In this document: one piece after another, positions 27,738 through 36,231 of the stretch
Numbering within the stretch: the stretch's first letter is position 1
Layout of the letters: every line of letters starts with the position of its first letter
NCBI GenBank assembly: GCA_014337915.1
Contig: QUBU01000001.1
Location: 274,273-338,272 of the forward strand
Origin: Gammaproteobacteria bacterium
GTDB lineage: Bacteria; Pseudomonadota; Gammaproteobacteria; Steroidobacterales; GCA-2729495
Length of the DNA stretch: 64,000 bases
Reading direction: 5' to 3'
The notes under the pieces: model-generated
The model's database searches: none
Told to the model about the DNA's origin: nothing
What the model saw: the letters and a program-made list of their open reading frames with translations, nothing else
Program-made: the position numbers and the translations under genes

Positions 27738-28779
27738 GCAACTCTAGGGATGGACGGCCCAGGGCGGCCGCCAGCTGCGCCGTGGCCTGTTGCCAGTCGC
27801 GGCTCTCGCGCAGCGCGGGCAGACCCTGGTCGCGTGGTGGCCGGGCCCGCAAGGCCACCAGCCTGGCATGCGCGGCCGGATCGCTGAACCCGGCAAGGTC
27901 GGCAAGCGTGGCGGCCGCAGCAGTTGGGTCGTTGCAGACCAGGGCCATGTCCGCTCCGGCCTCCAGCGCCAGGCGTACACGCCCGGATACGCTGCCACCG
28001 ACGGCGGCGCCCGCCATGCTCAGATCGTCCGTGAAGATCGCCCCCTGGAAGCCGAGGCGCTGGCGGAGCTGGCCACGCAGCCACAGCGGCGACAGGCTGG
28101 CGATGCGTGCATCGATCCTGGGAAACTGCAGGTGGGCGACCATGACAGCGGCGAGCCCGTGATCGATCAGGCGCCGATAGGGCGTGATGTCTTCGTCGAT
28201 CTCGGCCAGCGAGCGCCGGTCCACCGGCAGCTCGTGGTGCGAGTCGGCGGTCACGGCACCGTGGCCGGGGAAATGCTTGGCCACGGCCGCCATGCCTGCC
28301 GCGCGCATGCCCTGCATGTAGGACAGCGCCAGGCTGGCCACGGCCTCGGGGTCGCGGTGCAGGGCGCGGTCGCCGATGACACCGCTCACGCCCCAGTCGA
28401 GGTCGACGCAGGGCGCAAAGCTGAGGTCGATGCCGTCCTCGACCAGCTCGGCCGCCATGATCCAGCCGCAGGCGAAGGCGAGGTGCCGCCCGCGGTCGGC
28501 GTCCTGGTCGTACTCATGCCCGAGCCAGCGCAGCGCCGGCAACACGGTGAAACCCGCACGGAAGCGCTGCACGCGGCCGCCTTCCTGGTCCACGGCGATC
28601 AGTGGCGCCGGGTGGCGCACGGCGCGGATCTCGGCGGTGAGGGCCCGCAGCTGCCCACGGTCCTGGAAATTCCGGGCGAAGAGGATGACGCCACCCACCA
28701 GTGGGTCGGCCAGGCGCTCGCGTTCCTCCTCCGTCAGGGCCAGGCCCTGGACGTCGATCATCAGCGGTCCAAGTGTCAT
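27730..28779 (-). CDS. nagZ: Beta-N-acetylhexosaminidase NagZ (GH3)
   Basis: Cytosolic peptidoglycan-recycling enzyme that removes GlcNAc from anhydro-muropeptides; 349 aa. It begins MTLGPLMIDVQGLALTEEE. The GH3 motif AVAKHFPGHG (168-174) and the nucleophile Asp251 in FTDDLSM are intact, as is the DSHHELP loop bearing the catalytic His. Through its products NagZ affects ampC induction in species that carry ampR; neither gene is seen here. It is coupled to hpt and follows an L,D-transpeptidase gene. Confidence 0.95.
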   Translation of the reverse strand: MTLGPLMIDVQGLALTEEERERLADPLVGGVILFARNFQDRGQLRALTAEIRAVRHPAPLIAVDQEGGRVQRFRAGFTVLPALRWLGHEYDQDADRGRHLAFACGWIMAAELVEDGIDLSFAPCVDLDWGVSGVIGDRALHRDPEAVASLALSYMQGMRAAGMAAVAKHFPGHGAVTADSHHELPVDRRSLAEIDEDITPYRRLIDHGLAAVMVAHLQFPRIDARIASLSPLWLRGQLRQRLGFQGAIFTDDLSMAGAAVGGSVSGRVRLALEAGADMALVCNDPTAAAATLADLAGFSDPAAHARLVALRARPPRDQGLPALRESRDWQQATAQLAAALGRPSLELHG

Positions 28780-28809
28780 GGGATCACGCGCCTCACCGGG
28801 CTGCGGCGG

Positions 28810-29295
28810 TCAGGGCACGATGTCGACTGCGGTACCGGGGCCAATCCGGTCGAACAGTTCAATGACATCCGCATTGCGCATTCTGATGCAGCCGTGGGAA
28901 AAAGGCACCCCCATGGGTTCGCTGTCCGGCGTGCCGTGGATATAGATGTAGCGGCGCATGCTGTCGACCTCGCCGAGGCGGTTACGGCCGGGCTCGGTGC
29001 CCGATAGCCAGAGGATGCGGCTGAGGATCCAGTCACGCCCGGGATGGCTTGCGGCGAGCGCCGGCGTCCACACCTCGCCCGTCGGCCGGCGGCCGCGCAG
29101 CACGGCGGCAACCGGCAGACCGGCGCCGATGCAGGCGCGCACGACGTGCCGGCCGCGCGGCGTGCAGCCGCTGCCGAGCCGCTCGCCCGGCCCGAAACGC
29201 GAGGTGGACACGGAGTATCCCGTACGGCCTGTGGTCGCACCGAGGACCTCGAGGCGCTGCTCGGTCAGGATGATGCGCAGCTGTGGCCGGGCCAC
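28810..29295 (-). CDS. Short YkuD-domain L,D-transpeptidase without visible signal peptide
   Basis: A 161-aa protein that is almost entirely YkuD catalytic domain. The signature YIHGTPDSEPMGVPFSHGCI, followed by RMRN, carries both His and the nucleophile Cys. The start is a GTG at 29295, 5 nt after the rlmD stop; the N-terminus (ARPQLRIILTEQRLEVLG) is already the first strand of the fold, and no export signal or membrane segment is present. It may be cytosolic, exported by another route, or mis-started, although an upstream start would have to overlap rlmD. Neighbour nagZ suggests a role in wall turnover. Confidence 0.85.
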   Translation of the reverse strand: MARPQLRIILTEQRLEVLGATTGRTGYSVSTSRFGPGERLGSGCTPRGRHVVRACIGAGLPVAAVLRGRRPTGEVWTPALAASHPGRDWILSRILWLSGTEPGRNRLGEVDSMRRYIYIHGTPDSEPMGVPFSHGCIRMRNADVIELFDRIGPGTAVDIVP

Positions 29296-29300
29296 GAGGT

Positions 29301-30641
29301 TCAGGGCCTCTCGAACAGCGCCATGGACTCGACGTGGCTCGTGGACGGGAACATGTCGAGGATGCCGGTCGCAGCCAGGCGATAACCGTGGCCGTGCACC
29401 AGCGTGGCGGCATCGCGGGCCAGCGTGCCGGTGTGGCAGGACACGTAGAGGATGTGCCGGGCTCTGGTCTGCACCAGCGGATCGATGATGGCGGCTGCTC
29501 CCGCCCGCGGGGGGTCCAGCAACACCGCGTCGAACCGCTGCCCGGCCCAGGGAACCGCGCCGTCCGCCGTGGACAGGTCCGCCAGGGCGAACGCCGCGTT
29601 GCCAATGCCGTTGCGCCGCGCATTGTCCCTTGCCCGCTCGATCATCGGCGCTGCCCCCTCCACGCCCAGCACCGTCCCGGCGCGTTGCGCCAGCGGCAGG
29701 GTGAAGTTGCCAATACCGCAGTACAGGTCGAGCAGGCGCATGCCGGCCGCGGGTGCCAGCAGTTCCAGCGCCAGCCCCACCATGCTGTCGTTGATCGCGC
29801 CGTTGACCTGGATGAAATCGGTAGGACCGAATCCCATGCGCAGGCCGGTGCCGGCGATGCCGTACCAGAGCTCACCGCCATCCACTTCCGCATCCAGCGG
29901 CTGCAGGGAATCCGGGCCACCGCCCTGCAGCAGCACCCGCAGGCCATGCTGCTGGCGGAAGGCGCGCAACGCCGCGAGGTCCGCCGGGCCTGGTGGCTCC
30001 AGCACGCGGAACACCAGCACCGTGGCGTTGTCCGCGACGGCCACCTCCACCTGCGGTATCCGCTGGCGTATCGCCAGGCTGCCGATCAGGTCGCCGAGCG
30101 GGCCCAGCAGCGCAGCGAGCGCCGGGTGCAGCGTCTCGCAGCTGCGCATGTCGGTGATCCAGGAGCCATGGCGCTCGGAGAATCCCACCAGCACCCGGCC
30201 CTTGCCTGCGACGTAACGCGCACCGAGGCGCGCGCGCCGGCGGTAGCCCCAGGCAGGCCCCGTCACCGCCGGCATCAGCCGGTCGGGAACCACGGCGGCA
30301 ATGCGCTTCAGGCTCTCCACCAGCGTGCGCTCCTTGAGCGCCAGTTGTGCGGCCGGCGACAGGTGCTGCAGGCTGCAACCCCCGCAAGTACCAAAGTACT
30401 GGCAGCGCGGCGCCACCCGCTGCGGCGCCGGCCGATCGATCGCCAGCAGTTCGGCCTCGTCGTAGTCGCGATGTGCACGCACGCGCCGGAAAGTCACCGT
30501 CTCGCCGCCGATGGCGCCGTCGATGAAGACACGCTTGCCATCGCTGCTGGCCAGGCCCTGACCTTCGATAGTCATGTCCTGCACCAGGTCCGTCTCCGGC
30601 GCTGCGTGCTGCAACCTGCGGATCGCGCGGCGGCCGCCCAT
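29301..30641 (-). CDS. rlmD: 23S rRNA (uracil-1939-C5)-methyltransferase RlmD
   Basis: SAM-dependent rRNA methylase of 446 aa. A TRAM-like N-terminal domain (about residues 18-70) is followed by the 4Fe-4S site with Cys80, Cys86 and Cys89 in CQYFGTCGGC. The fourth Cys is in MRSCETLHP. The methyltransferase fold shows LLDLYCGIGNFTLPLA, and the catalytic Cys lies in ILYVSCHTGTLARD after DPPRAG. RlmC and TrmA-like paralogues are alternatives, but the iron-sulfur cluster and length favour RlmD. Confidence 0.93.
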   Translation of the reverse strand: MGGRRAIRRLQHAAPETDLVQDMTIEGQGLASSDGKRVFIDGAIGGETVTFRRVRAHRDYDEAELLAIDRPAPQRVAPRCQYFGTCGGCSLQHLSPAAQLALKERTLVESLKRIAAVVPDRLMPAVTGPAWGYRRRARLGARYVAGKGRVLVGFSERHGSWITDMRSCETLHPALAALLGPLGDLIGSLAIRQRIPQVEVAVADNATVLVFRVLEPPGPADLAALRAFRQQHGLRVLLQGGGPDSLQPLDAEVDGGELWYGIAGTGLRMGFGPTDFIQVNGAINDSMVGLALELLAPAAGMRLLDLYCGIGNFTLPLAQRAGTVLGVEGAAPMIERARDNARRNGIGNAAFALADLSTADGAVPWAGQRFDAVLLDPPRAGAAAIIDPLVQTRARHILYVSCHTGTLARDAATLVHGHGYRLAATGILDMFPSTSHVESMALFERP

Positions 30642-30646
30642 TCCGG

Positions 30647-31438
30647 TCAGCCGCCCACGGCCGCCGTGGCATTGCGCCAGGCTTCCAGGAATGTGCTGAG
30701 ATGCGGCTGGCCCGAGGCACCGAGCAGCTCGCGCACCCGGTCGAGCTCGCGCTCGAGGCCGGCCTGGTCCAGCAGGCCACGGATGTGCTGGAAGCGCAGG
30801 TACACCAGCCAGGTATTGACCACGTCGGTCTCACAGTAGTTGCGGATCTCGACGATGCGCCCCTCCTGCCAGGCCTCCCAGACCCTGCTGCCTTCCATGC
30901 CCATCTTGCCGGGAAAGCCCAGCATCACGGCGATGGCATCGAGGCCGGCGCGGCCGCGCCCCTGGAAACCCGAGAGCACGTCCATGAGGTCGGTGTGCCG
31001 CCAGTGGAAGCGGCTGAGGTAGTTGTTGAAGCGGAACTCGCGATCCTCGTCGCCGACATCCCAGTAGCGATGCGACACGACCCCATGCAGCAACGCCCGG
31101 TAGTGCAGCACCGGCAGATCGAAGCCGGCACCGTTCCAGGACACCAGATCCGGCGTGTAGCGGTCGATGCCATCGAAGAAACGGCGGACCAGTTCGCCCT
31201 CGTCGCTGTCCGGGCTGCCGAGGCTCCAGACCTTCAGCTCGTCCTGGCGGCGGAGCACGACCGAGATGGCAACGATGCGCTGCTGGTACAGCGGCAGGAA
31301 CTCGCTGCCCGTCGCCTGCAGCTGCTGGAAGGCCATGGCCTTGGCGACATCGGCATCGGCGATGCCCTCGAGGTTGTACAGGCGCCGGCCCAGTGCCACG
31401 TCGGGAATGGTCTCGATGTCGAACACCAGCGTCGTCAT
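30647..31438 (-). CDS. PolB-like 3'-5' exonuclease
   Basis: Predicted DnaQ-fold exonuclease of 263 aa. The ATG at 31438 overlaps the acpS stop (ATGA). Exo I is TLVFDIETIPD with the catalytic Asp-Glu pair, Exo II is PDLVSWNGAGFDLPVLHYRA, and Exo III lies in EIRNYCETDVVNTWLVYLRF. It resembles the 'predicted 3'-5' exonuclease related to PolB' (WlaX-like) group. The substrate is unknown. It sits between acpS and rlmD, within 10 nt of each. Confidence 0.87.
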   Translation of the reverse strand: MTTLVFDIETIPDVALGRRLYNLEGIADADVAKAMAFQQLQATGSEFLPLYQQRIVAISVVLRRQDELKVWSLGSPDSDEGELVRRFFDGIDRYTPDLVSWNGAGFDLPVLHYRALLHGVVSHRYWDVGDEDREFRFNNYLSRFHWRHTDLMDVLSGFQGRGRAGLDAIAVMLGFPGKMGMEGSRVWEAWQEGRIVEIRNYCETDVVNTWLVYLRFQHIRGLLDQAGLERELDRVRELLGASGQPHLSTFLEAWRNATAAVGG

Positions 31439-31833
31439 GGACACCCGCCCTGCTCCTTGCGCATCAGCACGGCCACCGCGACCACCAGCCCGGCCTCGTC
31501 GGACAGCGTCAGGTGGCCGGCGCCAATCCCGAGTTCGTCGCAACGGCGGCGGCCGCGGGCGGAATAGATGATCTCGGGCCGGCCCAGTGCGTCGGGTGCG
31601 ACGCCGGCGTCGCGGATCCACATGCCGTTGGCGAAGCCGGTGCCCATGGCCTTGACGATGGCTTCCTTGGCGGCAAAGCGCATGGCGAGGAAGCGCACCG
31701 GCTGCTGCGAGTTCCGGAACTGCATGAGTTCCTCGGGCATGAGCAGCCGCTGCGCGAAGCGTTCGCCATAGCGGGCAAACGCCGCGGCGATGCGCTCCGT
31801 CCGCAGGATGTCGGTGCCGATGCCGTGGATCAT
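31435..31833 (-). CDS. acpS: Holo-[acyl-carrier-protein] synthase AcpS
   Basis: Transfers 4'-phosphopantetheine from CoA to ACP; 132 aa. The two family motifs are present: MIHGIGTDI at the N-terminus and [15 protein letters not shown] in the middle. ATGA overlaps with pdxJ upstream and the exonuclease downstream indicate coupling. The pdxJ-acpS order is conserved in E. coli and Pseudomonas. Confidence 0.96.
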   Translation of the reverse strand: MIHGIGTDILRTERIAAAFARYGERFAQRLLMPEELMQFRNSQQPVRFLAMRFAAKEAIVKAMGTGFANGMWIRDAGVAPDALGRPEIIYSARGRRRCDELGIGAGHLTLSDEAGLVVAVAVLMRKEQGGCP

Positions 31834-32564
31834 GGCGACCGGGCGGCGAGCATCAGGCGCTTCATGGTTGCCACGGCCGTGGCCAGGCCGTCGAACACCG
31901 CCCGCGCCACGATGGCATGGCCGATGTTGAGCTCGGAAATTTCCGGCAGCGCCGCCACCGGCTGCACGTTGTGGTAATGCAGACCGTGGCCGGCATGCAC
32001 GTCGAACCCGAGGCTGGCTGCGTGCCGTGCCGCCTGCCGCAGGCGTTCCAGCTCCCGGGCCTGGGCTGCGGCGTCGGCGGCCTCGGCGTAGCGCCCGGTG
32101 TGCAGCTCGACGCTGCGCACTCCGGCCGCCGCGCAGGCATCCACCTGCGCGGGATCCGGATCGATGAACGGCGCAACGCGAATGCCGACGGCGGCGAGCC
32201 TGGCAACGGCCTCGCGCACCCGGCCGAGGTCGGCGGCAACGTCCAGCCCGCCTTCAGTGGTCAGCTCCTCGCGGCGTTCCGGCACCAGGCAGCAGTCCGC
32301 CGGCCGCAGCGTCTCGGCCAGGCGCAGCACCGGCTCGGCCAGCGCCATCTCGAGATTCATGCGCGTCTGCAGGGTCCGCGCCAGCAGCTCGAGGTCGCGC
32401 TCCTGGATGTGGCGGCGGTCCTCGCGCAGGTGCACCGTGATGCTGTCGGCACCGGACTGCTCGGCGACCCAGGCGGCCATGACCGGGTCGGGAAACCGGG
32501 TACCACGCGCCTGGCGCAGGGTGGCGACGTGATCGACGTTGACGCCGAGATGGATGCTGCTCAT
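31830..32564 (-). CDS. pdxJ: Pyridoxine 5'-phosphate synthase PdxJ
   Basis: Closes the pyridoxine ring from 3-amino-2-oxopropyl phosphate and DXP, the last step of the DXP-dependent vitamin B6 pathway. It is 244 aa and begins with the signature [17 protein letters not shown]. The motifs [18 protein letters not shown] and [11 protein letters not shown] are intact. It lies about 100 bp after recO and overlaps acpS by 4 nt. Confidence 0.97.
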   Translation of the reverse strand: MSSIHLGVNVDHVATLRQARGTRFPDPVMAAWVAEQSGADSITVHLREDRRHIQERDLELLARTLQTRMNLEMALAEPVLRLAETLRPADCCLVPERREELTTEGGLDVAADLGRVREAVARLAAVGIRVAPFIDPDPAQVDACAAAGVRSVELHTGRYAEAADAAAQARELERLRQAARHAASLGFDVHAGHGLHYHNVQPVAALPEISELNIGHAIVARAVFDGLATAVATMKRLMLAARSP

Positions 32565-32662
32565 GTCTCGCGGGATTCCCTGGTGGCCGCCCGGTCCGGG
32601 CCTGTGCCGGCCGGGGGGCGCATGATCTCACCGGCCCGGCGCAGGGCGCAACGCACCAGCCC

Positions 32663-33379
32663 TCAGCGGCGCATGGCTCTGGCCACCCGGCGCGTCTGCA
32701 ACGGCTGGCCGCCGAGGTGGTGGTCGAGCACGGCACGCAGCAGTCGGCGCGCGGTGGCCGCGGCCCCGGCGTCGTCGAACTCGCCACGGCCGATGGCGAG
32801 CAGTTCGCTGCCACCGTAGGTCGCTGCGTCATCGACGTCGGCGACGATGGGTCCGCGCTCCACGACGTAGCGGTAACGGCCACCGGGTTCCAGCGGCCGG
32901 CCGGACAGTGCCTCGTGATCGAGGTTCAGGCCATAGCCCGACTCGGCCAGCAGCAGCATTTCAAAGCCGCGCAGCACCGGCTCGGCCCCTACCCCGCCAT
33001 CGAGGCGGGCCAGTGCCTGGGCGTAGGCGCCGAAGACCTGCGGATGCGGGTCACCCCGGTGCAGGAAGCGCAGCAGCAGCTCGTTGAGGTAGAAGCCCGA
33101 CAGCAGGCAGTCACCCGCCAGTTCCAGCGGCACGGCCGCGGCCTCCGCCGCAGCCAGCGTCATCAGGCCACCGGCGCGCCCCGACCAGGACAGGAGCAGC
33201 GGCCGGAACGGCTGCAGCAGCGGCCGCAACCGGCTCCGCGGCCGGCGCACCCCACGCGCCACCAGGCTCACCCGGCCATGGTCGCGGCTGAACACCTCCA
33301 GCAGCTCGCTGGTCTCGCGGTAGGCCCGGCCGTGCAGCACGAACCCCGGCTCCAGCAGCACGCGCTCGATGCTGCTCAA
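32663..33379 (-). CDS. recO: DNA repair protein RecO
   Basis: RecFOR pathway mediator that loads RecA on single-stranded DNA covered by SSB; 238 aa. The N-terminal OB-fold reads GFVLHGRAYRETSELLEVFS and DHGRVSLVARGVRRPRS. No zinc-binding Cys quartet is present, as usual for gamma RecO. An ATGA overlap couples it to era, the order rnc-era-recO-pdxJ being conserved. Confidence 0.95.
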   Translation of the reverse strand: MSSIERVLLEPGFVLHGRAYRETSELLEVFSRDHGRVSLVARGVRRPRSRLRPLLQPFRPLLLSWSGRAGGLMTLAAAEAAAVPLELAGDCLLSGFYLNELLLRFLHRGDPHPQVFGAYAQALARLDGGVGAEPVLRGFEMLLLAESGYGLNLDHEALSGRPLEPGGRYRYVVERGPIVADVDDAATYGGSELLAIGRGEFDDAGAAATARRLLRAVLDHHLGGQPLQTRRVARAMRR

Positions 33380-34281
33380 GATTCGTCCTCATAGCCGAAC
33401 TGGCGCAGGGCACGCGCGTCGTCGGCCCAGTTGCGGCGCACCTTGACGTGCGTCTGCAGGAAGACCTTCTTGCCGAGGAATGCCTCGAGATCCAGGCGCG
33501 CCGCCTGGCCGATCGCCTTGAGCCGCTCGCCGCCCCGCCCGAGCACGATGGGGCGCTGCGAGTCCTTGGCAACCCAGATCCGGGCATCGATGCTCGCGAG
33601 CCGCTCGCCATCCTCGACGGCGCCGATCTCCACCGCCAGCCCGTAGGGCACCTCGCGCTCCAGCGCCGCCATGAGCTTCTCGCGCAGGATCTCGCCGATG
33701 CGAAAGTCCCGGCCCCGATCGGTCTTCATGTCCTCCGGATAGAAGCGCTCCCCGGCCGGCAGCCGCGCCAGGATCAGCTCCATGAGTCGCTCGAGGTTCT
33801 CGGACTCCAGCGCCGAGACCGGCACGATCTCGGCGAACAGCTGGCGCGCCTGGACGGCCTCCAGCAGCGGCAGCATCTTCGACCGCGGCCGCACCAGGTC
33901 GGTCTTGTTGACCACGAGGATCATCGGCGCCGCGACCCTGGAAAGCCGTTGCAGCACATGCTCGTCCGCAGCATGCCAACCGCTGGCTTCGATGACAAAG
34001 AGCACCACGTCGGCATCGGCCAGCGAGCTCGCAGCAGCACGATTCATGGTGCGGTTGATGAGCTTGCGCGCGTTGCCGTGCAGGCCCGGGGTATCGACGA
34101 ATACCACCTGGCTGTCGCTGCGGCTGCGAATGCCGAGGATACGGTGGCGTGTGGTCTGCGGCCGCGCGGTGACGATGCTGACCTTCTCGCCAACCAGCGC
34201 GTTGACCAGCGTCGACTTGCCGGTGTTCGGACGACCAACCACGGCGACGAAGCCCGACCGGAAGCTGCCCGCCCCCGTCAT
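33376..34281 (-). CDS. era: GTPase Era
   Basis: Ras-like GTPase for 30S ribosome assembly, 301 aa from the ATG at 34281, which overlaps the rnc stop (ATGA). G1 is GRPNTGKST (residues 16-24), G3 is DTPGLH and G4 is NKTD. The C-terminal KH domain (RPIVLGRGGERLKAIGQAAR) binds the 3' end of 16S rRNA. The G1 loop has Thr where Era usually has Val, which keeps the GxxxxGKS pattern. Confidence 0.96.
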   Translation of the reverse strand: MTGAGSFRSGFVAVVGRPNTGKSTLVNALVGEKVSIVTARPQTTRHRILGIRSRSDSQVVFVDTPGLHGNARKLINRTMNRAAASSLADADVVLFVIEASGWHAADEHVLQRLSRVAAPMILVVNKTDLVRPRSKMLPLLEAVQARQLFAEIVPVSALESENLERLMELILARLPAGERFYPEDMKTDRGRDFRIGEILREKLMAALEREVPYGLAVEIGAVEDGERLASIDARIWVAKDSQRPIVLGRGGERLKAIGQAARLDLEAFLGKKVFLQTHVKVRRNWADDARALRQFGYEDES

Positions 34282-34976
34282 GGCGCCGTAGTATCCGGTT
34301 GCCCGGCGCCGACCTGCTCCAGGGCGCGCTGTGCGGCGTCCTGCTCGGCGATGCGCCGGCTGGCGCCATGGCCACCCACCGCGAGGCCCAGCGAGTCGAT
34401 TTCGCAGACCACCTCGAAGGTCTGCGCGTGCGCGGCACCGGCGACGTTTCTGACGGCGTAGGACGGTGGACGATGCCCTCGCGCCTGCAGCCACTCCTGC
34501 AGCCTGGTCTTGGGATCGCGGAGGTCCTCCTCTGCCGGAAGGTCCTCCAGGCGGCTGGCATAAAGGCGCAGCACCACGGCTTCGGCCGCCGCCATCCCGC
34601 TGTCGAGATAGATGGCGCCGAGGACTGCTTCCAGGGCATTGGACAGGATCGACGAGCGCTGGTGGCCACCGGTGCGGGCCTCGCCACTACCCAGCCGGAC
34701 GAGGTCGCCGAGGCCGATCTCGCGGGCCATGTCCGCCAGTGTTTCGCCGCGTACCAGCCGGGAGCGGATCCGGCTCAGCAGGCCCTCGCCGGCCTCGGGG
34801 CGGCGCCGGTACACGGCATCCGCAATCACCAGGCCGAGCACCGCGTCGCCGAGGAACTCGAGGCGCTCGTTGTTGCAGGCCGATACGCTGCGGTGGGTCA
34901 GGGCGAGGTCAAGGAGATCCTGGCGAATGAAGCGGTAGCCGAGCCGGTCCTCGGCCCAGCGCAGCGCCGCCTTCAC
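34278..34976 (-). CDS. rnc: Ribonuclease III
   Basis: Double-strand-specific endoribonuclease for rRNA processing and mRNA control; 232 aa. The catalytic signature NNERLEFLGDAVLGLVIADA and the second acidic site (SILSNALEAVLGAIYLDSG) are intact. A C-terminal dsRNA-binding domain (DPKTRLQEWLQARGHRPP, then AVGGHGASRRIAEQDAA) follows. It starts at a GTG in a GTGA overlap with the DUF4845 gene and is coupled to era. Confidence 0.96.
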   Translation of the reverse strand: MKAALRWAEDRLGYRFIRQDLLDLALTHRSVSACNNERLEFLGDAVLGLVIADAVYRRRPEAGEGLLSRIRSRLVRGETLADMAREIGLGDLVRLGSGEARTGGHQRSSILSNALEAVLGAIYLDSGMAAAEAVVLRLYASRLEDLPAEEDLRDPKTRLQEWLQARGHRPPSYAVRNVAGAAHAQTFEVVCEIDSLGLAVGGHGASRRIAEQDAAQRALEQVGAGQPDTTAP

Positions 34977-35338
34977 TTGCGTAACTCGACCTCGTCATTG
35001 AAGGTGGCCAGCAGGGAAATGTTGGCGATGAACGGTTCGGCGCGCTCGTAGCGCGCAGCGACGGAAAGGCCGGAATCGGTGCTCTCGATCTCGAAGTCCC
35101 GGGCCCTGAGGCTGTAGACCATCTCGATGTTCAGCTTCTTGTCGATGGCCGTGCGCACGGCGCTGGCCGTGGTTGGCTGGCCATCGAACTCGACCTTCAC
35201 GTCGTTCAGGATCTTCCTGATCTTCATGTTCTCGAGGTAGATCGGCACCAGCTTGAGGCCACCGAAGCCGATCAGGCCAATCATGGCCGCGAGGATCATG
35301 AAACTGATGAACGTCACGCCCTTCTGCCTGGTACGCAT
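34973..35338 (-). CDS. DUF4845 small membrane protein
   Basis: A 121-aa inner membrane protein of unknown function. The ATG at 35338 follows a good ribosome binding site (AGGGAGTG). One N-terminal helix (GVTFISFMILAAMIGLIGFG) resembles a pilin-like type IV leader segment with no processing consensus visible. The rest is a small periplasmic-type alpha/beta domain. The position between lepB and rnc is conserved in many beta- and gammaproteobacteria. Confidence 0.85.
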   Translation of the reverse strand: MRTRQKGVTFISFMILAAMIGLIGFGGLKLVPIYLENMKIRKILNDVKVEFDGQPTTASAVRTAIDKKLNIEMVYSLRARDFEIESTDSGLSVAARYERAEPFIANISLLATFNDEVELRK

Positions 35339-35424
35339 GCGCTTCACTCCCTTGCCGCAGATGTCGTCGGGACCGGCCCCGCGACGCACAGGATACACAA
35401 CCCGCGACGGCCGCGGGTGACGCA

Positions 35425-36177
35425 CTACTCGACCCGCCCGCCGATCCGGCTCCAGCGCGGCATGGCCGGGAAGTCCCAGTTCATCCAGATCCGCACGGCG
35501 CGCCCGACGATGTTGCCCTCGGGTATCGGGCCGATGAAGCGACTGTCCTGGCTGTTGTCGCGGTTGTCACCCATCATGAAGTAGTGCCCCGGCGGCACCA
35601 CGAACGTGCCATCCCCGCGGCCGGAAACCCCGGGAATCAGCAGCACCTGGTGACGGGCTTTGCCGAGCTGCTCCTGCATCAGGATGGACCCGGGCTGCAG
35701 TTCACCGTCGTACACGCCAAGCAGCGTTTCCGCCACCGGCTGGTCGTTGATGTAGAGGTGGTCACCGGCGTAGCGGATGGTGTCGCCGGGCATGCCGACC
35801 AGCCGCTTGATGTAGTTGATGCTGGGGTCCGAGGGCAGGCGGAAGACGATGACATCACCGCGCTCGGGTTCACCGATGTCGACGATCTTGGTGTTCAGCA
35901 CCGGCAGGCGCAGCCCGTAGCTGTACTTGTTGACGAAGATGAAGTCGCCGATCAGCAGCGTCGGCATCATGGAACTCGACGGGATGCGGAACGGCTCGAA
36001 CAGGAACGAGCGCACCACCAGCACCAGCAGCAGCACCGGGAAGAACGAGCGGGCGTACTCCACCACCACCGGCTCGGCGGCGGGCGCCGCCCCGGCAAGT
36101 GCACGGACGGCACGGTAGCCGCCCCAGATGAGGCCCGCGGCCAGCGTCGCGAGTACCAGAATCAGCGAGAAATCCAT
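35425..36177 (-). CDS. lepB: Signal peptidase I (LepB)
   Basis: Inner membrane serine protease that cleaves Sec and Tat signal peptides. The ATG at 36177 follows an AGGTGA ribosome binding site and gives 250 aa; a GTG/ATG 45 nt upstream is less likely. Two N-terminal transmembrane segments (about residues 3-22 and 43-62) precede the catalytic domain. The Ser nucleophile lies in RIPSSSMMPTLLIGDFIFVNK and the Lys base in INYIKRLVGMPGDTI. The GDNRDNSQDSR box is intact. Confidence 0.96.
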   Translation of the reverse strand: MDFSLILVLATLAAGLIWGGYRAVRALAGAAPAAEPVVVEYARSFFPVLLLVLVVRSFLFEPFRIPSSSMMPTLLIGDFIFVNKYSYGLRLPVLNTKIVDIGEPERGDVIVFRLPSDPSINYIKRLVGMPGDTIRYAGDHLYINDQPVAETLLGVYDGELQPGSILMQEQLGKARHQVLLIPGVSGRGDGTFVVPPGHYFMMGDNRDNSQDSRFIGPIPEGNIVGRAVRIWMNWDFPAMPRWSRIGGRVE

Positions 36178-36231
36178 GCCATCGTCACCTGGGGCCGTGG
36201 GAAACCCGGCGGAATGTACCACGGCCGGGCA

